Positions 24,015-31,732 are shown, numbered from the stretch's first letter. The stretch: DNA of 34,284 nucleotides from Zestomicrobium sp964482405 (GCA_964482405.1 CAYZXH010000014.1:1-34284), one strand, 5' to 3'. The notes: generated by a model not told the origin, from the sequence alone. Translations and numbers: made by a program.

Positions 24015-24984
24015 GCTTCCACCTCTGCCTCACGTAAGCCTCCTCAGGTCTTACATGCACACCGTGTTTTAAGAGTAGTAAGCCGGTCCACGCTATCATG
24101 ACCCCGTTATCCACCGCGTACTGAGGCGGTACTATACCTAGTTCAACCCTCCTCAGCCTGCTCATCACCTCGAACTTACTCCTCAAGACAGGGCTTGAGG
24201 CAACCCCACCAACAACTAATACTTCCTTATTGCCTGTGTGCGCGAGAGCTCTCTCACTAACCTCTATTATGGCTGAGTAAGCGATTTCTCGCGCGCTATA
24301 ACATATGTCGCCTAACTCCGCTCTAGAGTTCTTATATAGTTTTAACGCCGCCGTCAAGAGTCCTGAGAACGACACGTCCTGCCCTTTAACGACGTAAGGT
24401 AATTCTATGAAGTTCTTCCCGTTCTGAGCACAACGATCTATCTGGTGCAGTCCGGAAACAACGTATGGCGGCGCAATCCCTAATTCACGCGCCAGGGTGT
24501 CCAGGAAATTACCTAATGAGATATCGAGGGTCTCTCCGAAAATCCTGTACCTACCCTCAGAAAACGAGGCTATTAACGTGTTACCGCCTGAGAGGTAGAC
24601 TATCAAGGGATTCTTAAACGAGAAAAGCATCTTACCTATCTCGATGTGCGCGAGGGCGTGGTTCACGGGGATCAAAGGCTTGCCATAATATGAAGCCATA
24701 GCTCTAGCTAACGTAGCCCCTACCCTCAGGCAAGGACCCATTCCAGGACCTAAAGCGACCGCGATTCCGTCTAAGTCGCTTACCTTAACCCCGGCCTTAC
24801 TTAAGGCTTCCTTAATTGCTTCAGGCGCGTTACTCACGAAGTACTGGGAAGCTTCCTTAGGGTGTATCCCCCCGGTTTTAGGCTTGTACACGAATCTGAC
24901 GTCAGCTAGTATATGTGGTGGCTCATCCCTAACTATGCCGACCCCGAAGGTGTGCGCGGAGGACTCTATGCCTAGGATAATCAT
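23962..24984 (-). CDS. kae1: KEOPS catalytic subunit Kae1 (tRNA t6A threonylcarbamoyltransferase)
   Basis: A 340-residue ASKHA-fold enzyme that transfers the threonylcarbamoyl group to A37 of ANN-decoding tRNAs. It opens with ILGIESSAHTFGVGIV and has PKTGGIHPKEAS, the metal-binding NHALAHIEIG, YLSGGNTLIASFSEGRYRIFG in two steps, and AVDNGVMIAWTGLLLL with the last metal ligand. ATG at 24984, 22 bases after S27ae. The C-terminal part is overlapped by Bud32. Confidence 0.97.
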   Translation of the reverse strand: MIILGIESSAHTFGVGIVRDEPPHILADVRFVYKPKTGGIHPKEASQYFVSNAPEAIKEALSKAGVKVSDLDGIAVALGPGMGPCLRVGATLARAMASYYGKPLIPVNHALAHIEIGKMLFSFKNPLIVYLSGGNTLIASFSEGRYRIFGETLDISLGNFLDTLARELGIAPPYVVSGLHQIDRCAQNGKNFIELPYVVKGQDVSFSGLLTAALKLYKNSRAELGDICYSAREIAYSAIIEVSERALAHTGNKEVLVVGGVASSPVLRSKFEVMSRLRRVELGIVPPQYAVDNGVMIAWTGLLLLKHGVHVRPEEAYVRQRWKLDQVDVPWLARTNSSGG

Positions 24985-25006
24985 TGTCCACGCTTTCCCG
25001 CTACAT

Positions 25007-25168
25007 CTATTTCACGTACTCTACGTGATGGCAATACCCGCAGTACCATCGAGGAACAGGGTTAGAGTAGTACCCCATCACCCTACCGCACTTAGGGCAT
25101 ATCTTATTCTTGAGCCTTATCCTACCTGTCTTAACATCCACCTCGTATAGCTTGTGCCTCTCAGCCAA
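25007..25168 (-). CDS. rps27ae: 30S ribosomal protein S27ae
   Basis: A short gene of 53 codons, easily missed by length filters. The translation starts (L)AERHKLYEVDVKTGRIRLKN and continues with ICPKCGRVMGYY and RWYCGYCHHVEYVK, the zinc ribbon of S27ae with C24, C27, C43 and C46. The TTG at 25168 is preceded by GGGGGT and lies 3 bases after the S24e stop; Kae1 starts 22 bases further on. The S24e-S27ae-Kae1 order is common in archaea. Confidence 0.93.
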   Translation of the reverse strand: MAERHKLYEVDVKTGRIRLKNKICPKCGRVMGYYSNPVPRWYCGYCHHVEYVK

Positions 25169-25171
25169 GAC

Positions 25172-25486
25172 TTACCCCCTCTTAATCAAGTAGTCGGGTT
25201 CGAAGAACTTCAGTCTCTGAAGATCCTCGTATATGTTAGCTCTGAAAACAGACCGGTGGGAGCCGTACTCACTCCTAATATATTTTATCACCACATACTC
25301 AGGACTCTTACCGTAAAGTCTTGCAAGCACCTCCTTTAAAGAACTCCTACGTGGTGTAGCCTTACCTAAGTGAATCACCTCACCGAATAACTCGGTCCTG
25401 TTAATAACCTTATTATACCTCTCCTTAAGTACGTTCACCACCACGCCTTCCTCAATACTCGCCGTCTTTAAAGGTACTTGACTCAC
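25172..25486 (-). CDS. rps24e: 30S ribosomal protein S24e
   Basis: A 104-residue small-subunit protein. The family pattern is visible in NRTELFGEVIHLGKATPRRS, the following VLARLYGKSPEYVVIKYIRS, EYGSHRSVFRANIYED and the C-terminal EPDYLIKRG. GTG start at 25486, about 29 bases after a TATA box (25509-25520), so the message is nearly leaderless. It heads the operon that runs through S27ae, Kae1, Bud32, ITPase and S15. Confidence 0.92.
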   Translation of the reverse strand: MSQVPLKTASIEEGVVVNVLKERYNKVINRTELFGEVIHLGKATPRRSSLKEVLARLYGKSPEYVVIKYIRSEYGSHRSVFRANIYEDLQRLKFFEPDYLIKRG

Positions 25487-25508
25487 GATCTCACACCACT
25501 AAATAAAG

Positions 25509-25520
25509 CATATATTTAAG
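25509..25520 (-). promoter_or_regulatory. TATA box of the S24e-KEOPS operon
   Basis: CTTAAATATATG on the minus strand is centred about 29 bases before the GTG of S24e. It is the only clear promoter for the next five genes, so Kae1 and Bud32 appear to be expressed with ribosomal proteins. Confidence 0.6.
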
Positions 25521-25537
25521 GTATTTTAAGCTATGTC

Positions 25538-25622
25538 CGCGTCCACAACGCGTGAATCCACCTAAACCCGAAACAAAAGGTGAGTGTCGTTCTGGAGTGA
25601 AGGCAAATACTCAGCGTGGATT
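25538..25622. repeat. Adjacent inverted repeats, possible structured RNA
   Basis: Two side-by-side hairpins in the 226-base gap between Spt4 and S24e. CGCGT/ACGCG (25538-25542 and 25548-25552) encloses a 5-base loop. AATCCAC/GTGGATT (25555-25561 and 25616-25622) encloses 54 bases that can pair further (GAGT with ACTC). They lie 3' of Spt4 and 5' of the S24e promoter. No C/D boxes or ACA motif are convincing on either strand. It may be the 3' end of the Rpo7-Spt4 transcript or an unassigned small RNA. Confidence 0.35.
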
Positions 25623-25712
25623 AAGGGGGCCAAGACTTTTGAAACTCGTTATACCCCACAAAGCATGTTGTCTCAATCCATAACAAGCCAACCCAAATTA
25701 ACATAGTAAATG

Positions 25713-25940
25713 TTATACCCCTAGCTGTAAGGCGTACTTACCTTCCTTCTTTATGTTTAGGTGTTTGCTGACGGAGGATTTCTCCGGGTCTATTATTAGG
25801 ATGACGCCTTTCCAATCGTCTGTGAAGGACTCGTTACCGCAGTTAGGGCACTTGGTCACGTCCCTACCTACCAAGTATTTGCAGTTCGTGCAGGCCTTGA
25901 ATATCTGTCTCTTGCTTTTCGAGGTGGACGTCTTAATCAC
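25713..25940 (-). CDS. spt4: Transcription elongation factor Spt4 (RpoE'')
   Basis: A 75-residue zinc protein that pairs with Spt5 and clamps RNA polymerase on the template. The first CxxC is in FKACTNCKYL and the second in TKCPNCGNESF, followed by the conserved WKGVILIIDPEKSSVSKHL. The GTG at 25940 overlaps the Rpo7 stop in a GTGA junction, so translation is coupled. Spt4 directly after Rpo7 is the standard archaeal order. Confidence 0.95.
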   Translation of the reverse strand: MIKTSTSKSKRQIFKACTNCKYLVGRDVTKCPNCGNESFTDDWKGVILIIDPEKSSVSKHLNIKKEGKYALQLGV

Positions 25941-26455
25941 CTCACCTTACCTAAGCCGGGTTGCCTGAGCGTGAGCCCTATCCTGATGTGTACTGGGTGA
26001 GCTATTGAGACATTGATGACCCTACCCCTAACCACGTCACCCTTAGCGAAAACTATCTTTGTGGCTTCCCCTATCAACGAGTCTCTTGCTTCGTCGTATA
26101 CTAGTTTATCGTCCGCTAGCTGACTGACGTGTGCGAAAGCGTCTACAGGGCCCACGTTAACGAATATGCCCGTTCTCTTAACGTCGACAACCTCTCCCTC
26201 GATAACTTCCTGTACGACTGGGTAGAAAGTCAGTAGGTCAGCCACTACCTTATGGTATGTTGCTCCGTCTCCGGGTAGTATTTTGCCCTCAGGCTCCGTC
26301 ACCACCCTCCACACGGAGATTATCACGCCTAAGACCGGGTCTATCCTACCAACGTATTTCTTCTTGAGTTGCTTGAGCGCTACTAAGTCTAGATCCTCCC
26401 CGAAGAACTCCGGAGGAATCCTGACAACATCTTCTATCGTGACTAATCTAAACAT
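25937..26455 (-). CDS. rpo7: DNA-directed RNA polymerase subunit Rpo7 (RpoE')
   Basis: A 172-residue stalk subunit of RNA polymerase that binds the emerging transcript with Rpo4. The N-terminal half has the RNP-like segment VRIPPEFFGEDLDLVALKQL and the later GDGATYHKVVADLLTFYPVV. The C-terminal half is an S1 domain: EGEVVDVKRTGIFVNVGPVD, then FAHVSQL and GDVVRGRVINVS. ATG at 26455; an AT-rich, TATA-like stretch at about 26480-26490 falls over the end of the PIN gene and could be an internal promoter. Confidence 0.95.
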   Translation of the reverse strand: MFRLVTIEDVVRIPPEFFGEDLDLVALKQLKKKYVGRIDPVLGVIISVWRVVTEPEGKILPGDGATYHKVVADLLTFYPVVQEVIEGEVVDVKRTGIFVNVGPVDAFAHVSQLADDKLVYDEARDSLIGEATKIVFAKGDVVRGRVINVSIAHPVHIRIGLTLRQPGLGKVR

Positions 26456-26491
26456 CCTCGATCACCAAATACGTATTCATAGTAGAGAAAT

Positions 26492-26890
26492 TTAAGCTAT
26501 AGAAAACCTGCACCTACTAGACCACCAAGTAACTACTTTAACACCCATTAACTTCAGTAACTTCCTGAGCTTCTTGTCTAGAGTCACTACTATGTAGTCT
26601 GGGTTTGCTGAAGCGTAACTTATCAAGACTCTATCACCTAACCCCTCGTCAACCCCCGTCTTCACGACCATCACGTGCTTCGCAACGTACTCTAATGCGT
26701 GTTTTGCTTGAGGCGCTTTCTTGACGCTCTTGCTTGAGGCAAGGTTCCTCAACTCGCTCACTACGACATCCAGCGTGTATAGCTCCACCCTATCACAGTC
26801 TAAATCCTCGCGTAACTTGATGTCTAGGTCCACACCCTCACTAACTAGTAGTAAGGCGCTGGTGTCAAGCAATAACTTACATAACTTCAT
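26492..26890 (-). CDS. PIN-domain protein (Fcf1/VapC9-like)
   Basis: A 132-residue putative Mg-dependent ribonuclease. The acidic PIN residues are in place: D9 in LLLDTSALLL, E46 in VVVSELRNLA, D86 in GLGDRVLISYA and D105 in IVVTLDKKLR. It lies between aIF2-gamma and Rpo7, a position conserved in many archaea, and has no antitoxin gene beside it, so it is more likely a housekeeping Fcf1/Utp24-like nuclease of rRNA processing than a VapC toxin. ATG at 26890, 15 bases after aIF2-gamma. Confidence 0.86.
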   Translation of the reverse strand: MKLCKLLLDTSALLLVSEGVDLDIKLREDLDCDRVELYTLDVVVSELRNLASSKSVKKAPQAKHALEYVAKHVMVVKTGVDEGLGDRVLISYASANPDYIVVTLDKKLRKLLKLMGVKVVTWWSSRCRFSIA

Positions 26891-26905
26891 TGTGAGACCC
26901 TTAAC

Positions 26906-28129
26906 CTAGTCTATGTGGCCCCAGCCCACAAGCCTCCAACGACCTAATACTTGCTTACTTATCGCGACCCTCATCCCCTTCCAAGCTACTACAGGTCTCC
27001 TAAGAGTTAATGAAGCTACCTCCTTGCTAATCGAGTCCACGCTAGCTAAAGTTACCGCAACCCCGGCAGTTAACATGATTGTTTCCTTAAGCTTGAGAGG
27101 CTCTACCCTCACCTGCTCTTTAGTGCCAGGCACCCTCTCCAGCAACGAGTACTTTATCGAGACCTGAGTCACCGGGTCTGGCACCGTCCCAGCCTTGCCG
27201 CACACGTTGCCTACGAGGCTGTCTGCCTTAGTTAGTGAGGGGTCTAGCCTCGTGCCGAGAGCTACCAAACCCCCTGGCCTAGCCTCACTAAAAGACCTAT
27301 CCCCAAACTTAATACTCACTACCTCCGTAGTTAACGGCTCGTAGTATTCCTTCCCGCCCCTACGTACCTTGATCCCGGGCTTTATCTCTATCTCGTCGCC
27401 AACCCTGATAACCCCCCTCAACAACGCACCGCCGATTACCCCGCCTCTCAAATCAGAGGGTGGGGTACCCGGCTTGTTAACGTCGAAGGATCTGGCAACG
27501 AACATTAGAGGCGGTGAGCTAAGGTCTCTCTCCGGCGTAGGTATTAACTTCTCGATAGCTGTGGCTAGCACGTCCACGTTTATCTTGTGTAAAGCGCTGA
27601 CAGGTATTACCGGGGCGTTCTCGGCCGGCGTACCCCTCAGGAATTCCCTGATAGCCTTGTAATTCTCTAAGGCTTTCTCCGGAGACACTACGTCAACCTT
27701 ATTCTGAACAACTATTATGTTCTTAACCCCTATTATGTTGAGAGCAGCGAAATGCTCCCTGGTTTGCGGTTGCGGGCAGGGCTCGTTAGCCGCTACAACT
27801 AGTAACGCCCCGTCAATCAATGCAGCGCCCGATAGCATGGTAGCCATCAAGACCTCATGGCCTGGCGCGTCAACGTATGAAACACTCCTCCTGTAGATGC
27901 TGCCATCACACGTTGGTTGCGGCACGTACCTGCGGCTTGGCTCTGCTCCCGGACACTCGTAGATGTCGCCGTCAGCGTATCCGAGCTTTATGGTCATGGC
28001 TTTCTTAAGCTCTTCGGAATGTCTGCCTGTCCATATCCCAGTTAAGGCTTGAACCAGTGTTGTCTTGCCGTGATCTACGTGACCGACGACACCTATGTTT
28101 ACTTCAGGCTGTCTCTTCTCTTGACTCAC
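26906..28129 (-). CDS. eif2g: Translation initiation factor aIF2 gamma subunit
   Basis: The GTPase subunit of aIF2, which carries Met-tRNAi to the small ribosomal subunit. G1 is GHVDHGKT (16-23), G3 VDAPGHEVLM, G4 VQNKVD and G5 VSAL; beta-barrel domains 2 and 3 follow. The zinc knuckle keeps only two cysteines (ECPG and PTCDG) instead of four. The GTG at 28129, with GGTGAGG just in front, gives MSQEKRQPEVNIGVVGHVDH, the usual N-terminus; the frame extends to an ATG at 28162 (418 residues), which is the alternative. The start overlaps the end of the FKBP gene by 26 bases. Confidence 0.95.
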   Translation of the reverse strand: MSQEKRQPEVNIGVVGHVDHGKTTLVQALTGIWTGRHSEELKKAMTIKLGYADGDIYECPGAEPSRRYVPQPTCDGSIYRRSVSYVDAPGHEVLMATMLSGAALIDGALLVVAANEPCPQPQTREHFAALNIIGVKNIIVVQNKVDVVSPEKALENYKAIREFLRGTPAENAPVIPVSALHKINVDVLATAIEKLIPTPERDLSSPPLMFVARSFDVNKPGTPPSDLRGGVIGGALLRGVIRVGDEIEIKPGIKVRRGGKEYYEPLTTEVVSIKFGDRSFSEARPGGLVALGTRLDPSLTKADSLVGNVCGKAGTVPDPVTQVSIKYSLLERVPGTKEQVRVEPLKLKETIMLTAGVAVTLASVDSISKEVASLTLRRPVVAWKGMRVAISKQVLGRWRLVGWGHID

Positions 28130-28841
28130 CCGCCTCACCGCCTCCGAACTCTGCGCTCTCATATCTCTCTAAGAAGACTACCTCGTTAACTCCCAGCCAC
28201 TTCAGTATGTCTCTCGAAATTAAGTACTTCGTTATTTGTATGTTCTCGCTGAGTCTGTAGTCTTTAGGTAGCTCTATCTCAACGATCTTCCCATTATCCT
28301 TCAAGGAGGTCTTGAGGGCACTTACGTCGAGGGTCTTGATCCTCCTCTTAACTAAGTACCTCACCTTCTCCTCAACGTCCTCGAGTTTCTTGACTACCGT
28401 GAACTCCGCCTTAAGGGTTTTACCAGCTAACGGGTGGTTGAAGTCTACAGTCACTCTACCGCCGGTCACCGCTATTATCCTCCCCACAGCGTTATTGATG
28501 GTTACTTCCTTGCCTACGTCCGGTGTTATGTTATTCTTTAGGAATAGTCTTGCCGGAAAGACCTTAACCTTCCCCGGGTCTCTCTCGCCGTACGCTTTAT
28601 CAGGCTGTATCTCTACCTCGTACTTCTTATTAAGTTCCTCAACCCCTGCGACAGCCTCCTCAAACCCTTTTATGAACCTGCCCTCACCAACAATCACTAA
28701 TTCAGGCCCGTAGACCCTGCTCTCCTCATACTTCTTGTGTTGCCTAGCTAGGGACTCAAGAGTCGTGTCTACCAGCTCTCCAGTTTCCTTAACGAATATT
28801 GCGTAATCAACCAGCAACATATCCCCTGCTTTGAAAGGCAT
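28104..28841 (-). CDS. FKBP-type peptidyl-prolyl cis-trans isomerase (long archaeal type)
   Basis: A 245-residue chaperone and proline isomerase. The FKBP domain is split by an insert-in-flap, as in SlyD-like proteins: VDYAIFVKETGELVDTTLES, then VIVGEGRFIKGFEEAVAGVE, PDKAYGERDPGKVKVFP, and VTVDFNHPLAGKTLKAEFTV. The C-terminal 85 residues form the extra domain of the 26-30 kDa archaeal FKBPs. ATG at 28841, 35 bases after a TATA-like GCTTAAATAAT (28871-28881). It heads the aIF2gamma-PIN-Rpo7-Spt4 run. Confidence 0.94.
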   Translation of the reverse strand: MPFKAGDMLLVDYAIFVKETGELVDTTLESLARQHKKYEESRVYGPELVIVGEGRFIKGFEEAVAGVEELNKKYEVEIQPDKAYGERDPGKVKVFPARLFLKNNITPDVGKEVTINNAVGRIIAVTGGRVTVDFNHPLAGKTLKAEFTVVKKLEDVEEKVRYLVKRRIKTLDVSALKTSLKDNGKIVEIELPKDYRLSENIQITKYLISRDILKWLGVNEVVFLERYESAEFGGGEAGESREETA

Positions 28842-28870
28842 TCCTACACACCAAGATAAATCTGAACACT

Positions 28871-28881
28871 ATTATTTAAGC
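28871..28881 (-). promoter_or_regulatory. TATA box of the FKBP operon
   Basis: GCTTAAATAAT on the minus strand predicts a transcript start near 28850 and a short leader before the ATG at 28841. It lies just after the end of the structured RNA, so the two transcripts appear separate. Confidence 0.5.
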
Positions 28882-29135
28882 ACAAAACTAACCGCGGACA
28901 ACTAAACGTGTGTGAGCACGCCAGCGGGGTCTGGGTTTCATTGGGGTTTATATGGATCCTTCCGCCCTTGGCTTCATCGCTCTCAGGGCTTCCTTTCGTC
29001 GGGGGCCCGTGTCACAGGGCTCTGCCCGCTTAGGGTGACCCCAACCCACAGCTCCTCTTACCCCGCATCTTGGTGTACCTCCCGGAGTGACCGCTCGGGT
29101 CTCTACCCTTAACCCTCACCGCGGTCTCCACTAAA
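28881..29135 (-). ncRNA. Unclassified structured non-coding RNA with a K-turn
   Basis: The 380-base gap 28842-29221 has no plausible minus-strand ORF but holds a GC-rich segment of about 250 bases. On the minus strand it folds: GACCGC/GCGGTC (29126-29121 with 29094-29089) then a 3-base bulge GGT, tandem G-A pairs (GA opposite GA) and GGGT/ACCC, a textbook K-turn for L7Ae. A long hairpin follows with GCGGGGT/ACCCCGC (29066-29060 with 28930-28924), TGGGTT/AACCCA (29048-29043 with 28937-28932), GGGGT/ACCCC (29042-29038 with 28947-28943) and apical hairpins such as GGGC-AGA-GCCC. CCGCGG at both ends can close the whole. A TATA box is at 29158-29166. I find neither the GGAAAGUCC-type core of RNase P RNA nor the GGAAG..AGCAG loop of SRP RNA, nor 5S signatures. 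Confidence 0.62.
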
Positions 29136-29157
29136 ACACGCATTAAAACAAACCCTC

Positions 29158-29166
29158 ATAAATTTT
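29158..29166 (-). promoter_or_regulatory. TATA box of the structured RNA
   Basis: AAAATTTAT on the minus strand is centred about 26 bases before 29136, where the GC-rich structured segment begins. The spacing supports the orientation chosen for the RNA. Confidence 0.5.
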
Positions 29167-29221
29167 CATAAAACCAAAAACAGCATCAAAAGGCGTGGTC
29201 AGCGTTTTATGAACTCAGTTT

Positions 29222-30283
29222 TCACGTGCCGCTCCCCGGTCGTACTCTTAGCTTGAAGGGCTTGCCGAGTTCCCCGGAAATCTCGTACTCTATCTTCAGG
29301 AATTGCTTCAGAACCCAGAGTGCGGTGTGCGCGTGCATGCTGTACTCAGCCCCCGTGATTGTAGAGGTTCCCTCACTGAGTGCTAGATATATCAGTATGT
29401 TGTCTGACATGTGCCTGTCGAGGGCTGTGCCGGTGTTGAGGTCATGCAGTAGTTTCTCAGCGGCTTCCACGCCAACTATCTCCGCCCTCTTCCCCCTAGC
29501 TCCTAGAGAGTCTCCCCCAAGGACCGAGTTCTCGGTTTCAGCCCAGAGCACTATGCCCGACCCAGGCCCTAAATGCGGGTCCTTACTCGGTTCGTAAAAC
29601 TCTAACGATATTTCGACAGGCGCGTTAAGATCCCTCGATTTAAGGTACGTCTTCGCACTCTCCGCTTGCCTAACCGCGACGTCCTTAGGTAACTTAACGC
29701 AATGTGAGACGCCTTTAACAACCCTTACCTCACCCCTCCCCAACACGTTGATTGAGTTGAAGCCCTTAGGAGTGTTCAGGGTTCTTAACTTGATTAAGCC
29801 CCCGCCCCTCGGGTAGTGGCCCCTCCTGAGCAAGCTTACTTCCACGTGATACCCCACTTTAGACAGGTGCGGCAACAGGACGTACCTCACGTAATCTATC
29901 GGCGGCGACCACGGGACGTCAGTACCCCCCTTCAACGCCAACTCAACCCTCCTCTCGCTGAAAGCGAGTACCGGCAGTATCGTCTGCATTATTAAGGTGA
30001 CTGAACCAGCCGTCCCAACATCGAATTCAGCGTCCCTGGGGTTTATCGTTGAAGGCCTGAAAACTATCTCCGTAGATCCTATCCTCACACCCTCTGTCTG
30101 AGCCCTACATATTTCCTCAGCTATCTTGATTGAGGTGAGGTGTTGCGGGCGTAAACCGGGGTTGTCTCTCTTAGCCCTTATGTTGAATATTTTGACGTCG
30201 TTCCCGGTTATGCATGATAGAGCTAAGGAGAGTCTGAGTATCTGCCCACCGCCTTCACCGTAGGAGCCGTCAATCAATATCAT
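29222..30283 (-). CDS. rtcA: RNA 3'-terminal phosphate cyclase
   Basis: A 353-residue enzyme that converts RNA 3'-phosphates to 2',3'-cyclic phosphates through an adenylated histidine. It opens with the family motif MILIDGSYGEGGGQILRLSL and has RAKRDNPGLRPQHLTSIK, FDVGTAGSVTLIMQ, KGGTDVPWSPP, YPRGGG and DRHMSDNILIYLAL with the catalytic H291. The ATG at 30283 overlaps the NadM stop (ATGA). It is the last gene of the Nop2-Nip7-CYTH-SAM hydrolase-NadM-RtcA run. Confidence 0.96.
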   Translation of the reverse strand: MILIDGSYGEGGGQILRLSLALSCITGNDVKIFNIRAKRDNPGLRPQHLTSIKIAEEICRAQTEGVRIGSTEIVFRPSTINPRDAEFDVGTAGSVTLIMQTILPVLAFSERRVELALKGGTDVPWSPPIDYVRYVLLPHLSKVGYHVEVSLLRRGHYPRGGGLIKLRTLNTPKGFNSINVLGRGEVRVVKGVSHCVKLPKDVAVRQAESAKTYLKSRDLNAPVEISLEFYEPSKDPHLGPGSGIVLWAETENSVLGGDSLGARGKRAEIVGVEAAEKLLHDLNTGTALDRHMSDNILIYLALSEGTSTITGAEYSMHAHTALWVLKQFLKIEYEISGELGKPFKLRVRPGSGT

Positions 30284-30816
30284 TTATCCATCCCTGTGAC
30301 CTCTCTGAGTCTCTCAACTCCTCTTATCTCTTCTATCACCTTAGCTACAGAACTCGGTACTAGCTCCTTCCAGCTCTCATCACCCAGCAACATCAACTTC
30401 CTTATCGTTGTGGAGGAGTACCTGCCTCTCTCGAAGGGCGGGGGTATTAAGACGTCGTATCCTGAGTCCTTGAAGAGTCTTAAGACTAGCGGGTTTCTGG
30501 CCACGCCGTAACGGAACTTAGGCACGTACATCTGGAGGTACTGAGGCCAGACAGAGTTCATCAGTATGTCGGGTACTGGGATTATGTAGACTCTAGTGAG
30601 GTCTACCGAGTATTCTTTTAAGGCTTCCTTAATCATCAAGACCCTCTCCCCGGCCGTGAAAGGATTGACAACCGTGTGCGATTCCTGAGCCGTCCCGATA
30701 GCTATTATGAGTTCATCTACTTTCGTCATAACCCACTCAATAACCTTAAGATGTCCTAAGTGGATTGGCTGGAACCTACCTGGGAACACGGCCCTTACTA
30801 CGGAGTCCCACACCAC
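30280..30816 (-). CDS. nadM: Nicotinamide-nucleotide adenylyltransferase
   Basis: A 178-residue nucleotidyltransferase that makes NAD from NMN and ATP. The HxGH-type motif GRFQPIHLGH is at residues 13-22 from this start and the second motif YSSTTIRKL near the C-terminus; FRYGVARNP and LIPPPFERGRY are also family features. The frame is open to 30939, but those 41 residues match nothing in the family and would overlap the SAM hydrolase gene; GGTGG lies 6 bases before the GTG at 30816. Its stop overlaps the RtcA start by 4 bases. Confidence 0.93.
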   Translation of the reverse strand: MVWDSVVRAVFPGRFQPIHLGHLKVIEWVMTKVDELIIAIGTAQESHTVVNPFTAGERVLMIKEALKEYSVDLTRVYIIPVPDILMNSVWPQYLQMYVPKFRYGVARNPLVLRLFKDSGYDVLIPPPFERGRYSSTTIRKLMLLGDESWKELVPSSVAKVIEEIRGVERLREVTGMDK

Positions 30817-30877
30817 CAGCTCCCACCCTATTAACGAATCAACCAAGCTCTTAATATTCAAACGCTGTGAGAGGAGT

Positions 30878-31732
30878 TCATCGTGTTGGAGGCGTGGAGA
30901 GCTGTGAGCAGTCCTCTCTCGAGGAACGACTGACCACACTCAACACTATCTCCGCTCCTTTTATCAGGTCCGCTGCCCTGCCCATGTATAAAGCCACTTC
31001 TATTAGCTCGTAACTCCCTTCGTAAACAGCTAGCTCTCCCACACCGACGTGCGAGAAGCTCTCGACATACCTAGCCTCATACCAGGTTTTAAGATCTGTG
31101 GTGAGGGCCACTTTATCCCCAACCCTTATCTTAAGTCCTTCCTCCAAAGCTTCCTTACTTAAGGACGTGATTATGTTCCCGAAGTCGTCGACATGTACTA
31201 CGCTGGTTTTAAGTCCTTCCTTAATTATCTTCCCCCGACCAAACTCTACGGGTGGCTTAACCAATACATCGAAGGGTAGTGGATGCCCCAGAGACTCAGG
31301 GCTCACTCCGCAAGCTATTAAAGCTGCTGTAGGGGCGTATATATCTCTCCCGTGAAACGTGTGCGAGATTCTGCCGATCCTCACCTTATCAACGTCTATC
31401 TCGTACGCTCTCGGGTCCTCGTCCGAGGCTGCCGGGGTTAGTAAGCCGTTGTCAGGACCTACGTACACCCGATCACGCGTCTCGATTACTACGTTCCGTC
31501 TAGGGCCACCGACACCGGGGTCTACCACTGCGAGAATCACAGTCTTCTTCGGCAGGTACCTCTTGCTTATTTTGATGATGTGCGAGGCCAGCGCCACGTT
31601 GTATTTGGGTACGTCGTGGGTTATGTCTATCACCTCTGCTTCAGGGCAAACAAGCTTTATAACTGCCTTCAAGTGCCCTACGTAGTGGTCTCCTAGTCCG
31701 TAGTCTGTTAAGATCGCTATTAACGGCCTCAC
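30878..31732 (-). CDS. SAM hydrolase / SAM hydroxide adenosyltransferase (DUF62)
   Basis: A 284-residue enzyme of the fluorinase-like DUF62 family, which uses water to split S-adenosylmethionine into adenosine and methionine. Motifs are the start RPLIAILTDYGLGDHYVGHL, DITHDVPKYNV, VVDPGVGGPRRNVVIET, the PDNGLLTPA segment and FHGRDIYAPTAALIACG. The GTG at 31732 gives a GTGA overlap with the CYTH gene and the usual N-terminus; an ATG 9 bases upstream is the alternative. It may control SAM or adenosine in a neighbourhood rich in SAM-using methyltransferases, which is speculation. Confidence 0.92.
   Translation of the reverse strand: MRPLIAILTDYGLGDHYVGHLKAVIKLVCPEAEVIDITHDVPKYNVALASHIIKISKRYLPKKTVILAVVDPGVGGPRRNVVIETRDRVYVGPDNGLLTPAASDEDPRAYEIDVDKVRIGRISHTFHGRDIYAPTAALIACGVSPESLGHPLPFDVLVKPPVEFGRGKIIKEGLKTSVVHVDDFGNIITSLSKEALEEGLKIRVGDKVALTTDLKTWYEARYVESFSHVGVGELAVYEGSYELIEVALYMGRAADLIKGAEIVLSVVSRSSREDCSQLSTPPTR

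Noticed and set aside
26492..26890. VapBC toxin-antitoxin system
   Set aside because: No antitoxin-like gene is adjacent and the operon context is housekeeping.
28912..29112. A 66-codon right-pointing open frame over the structured RNA
   Set aside because: The composition is that of read-through of GC-rich RNA sequence, there is no family resemblance or ribosome site, and the segment folds well as RNA on the other strand.
28881..29135. Assignment of the structured RNA as RNase P RNA or SRP RNA
   Set aside because: The universal core motifs of both were looked for on both strands and not found; kept as unclassified.
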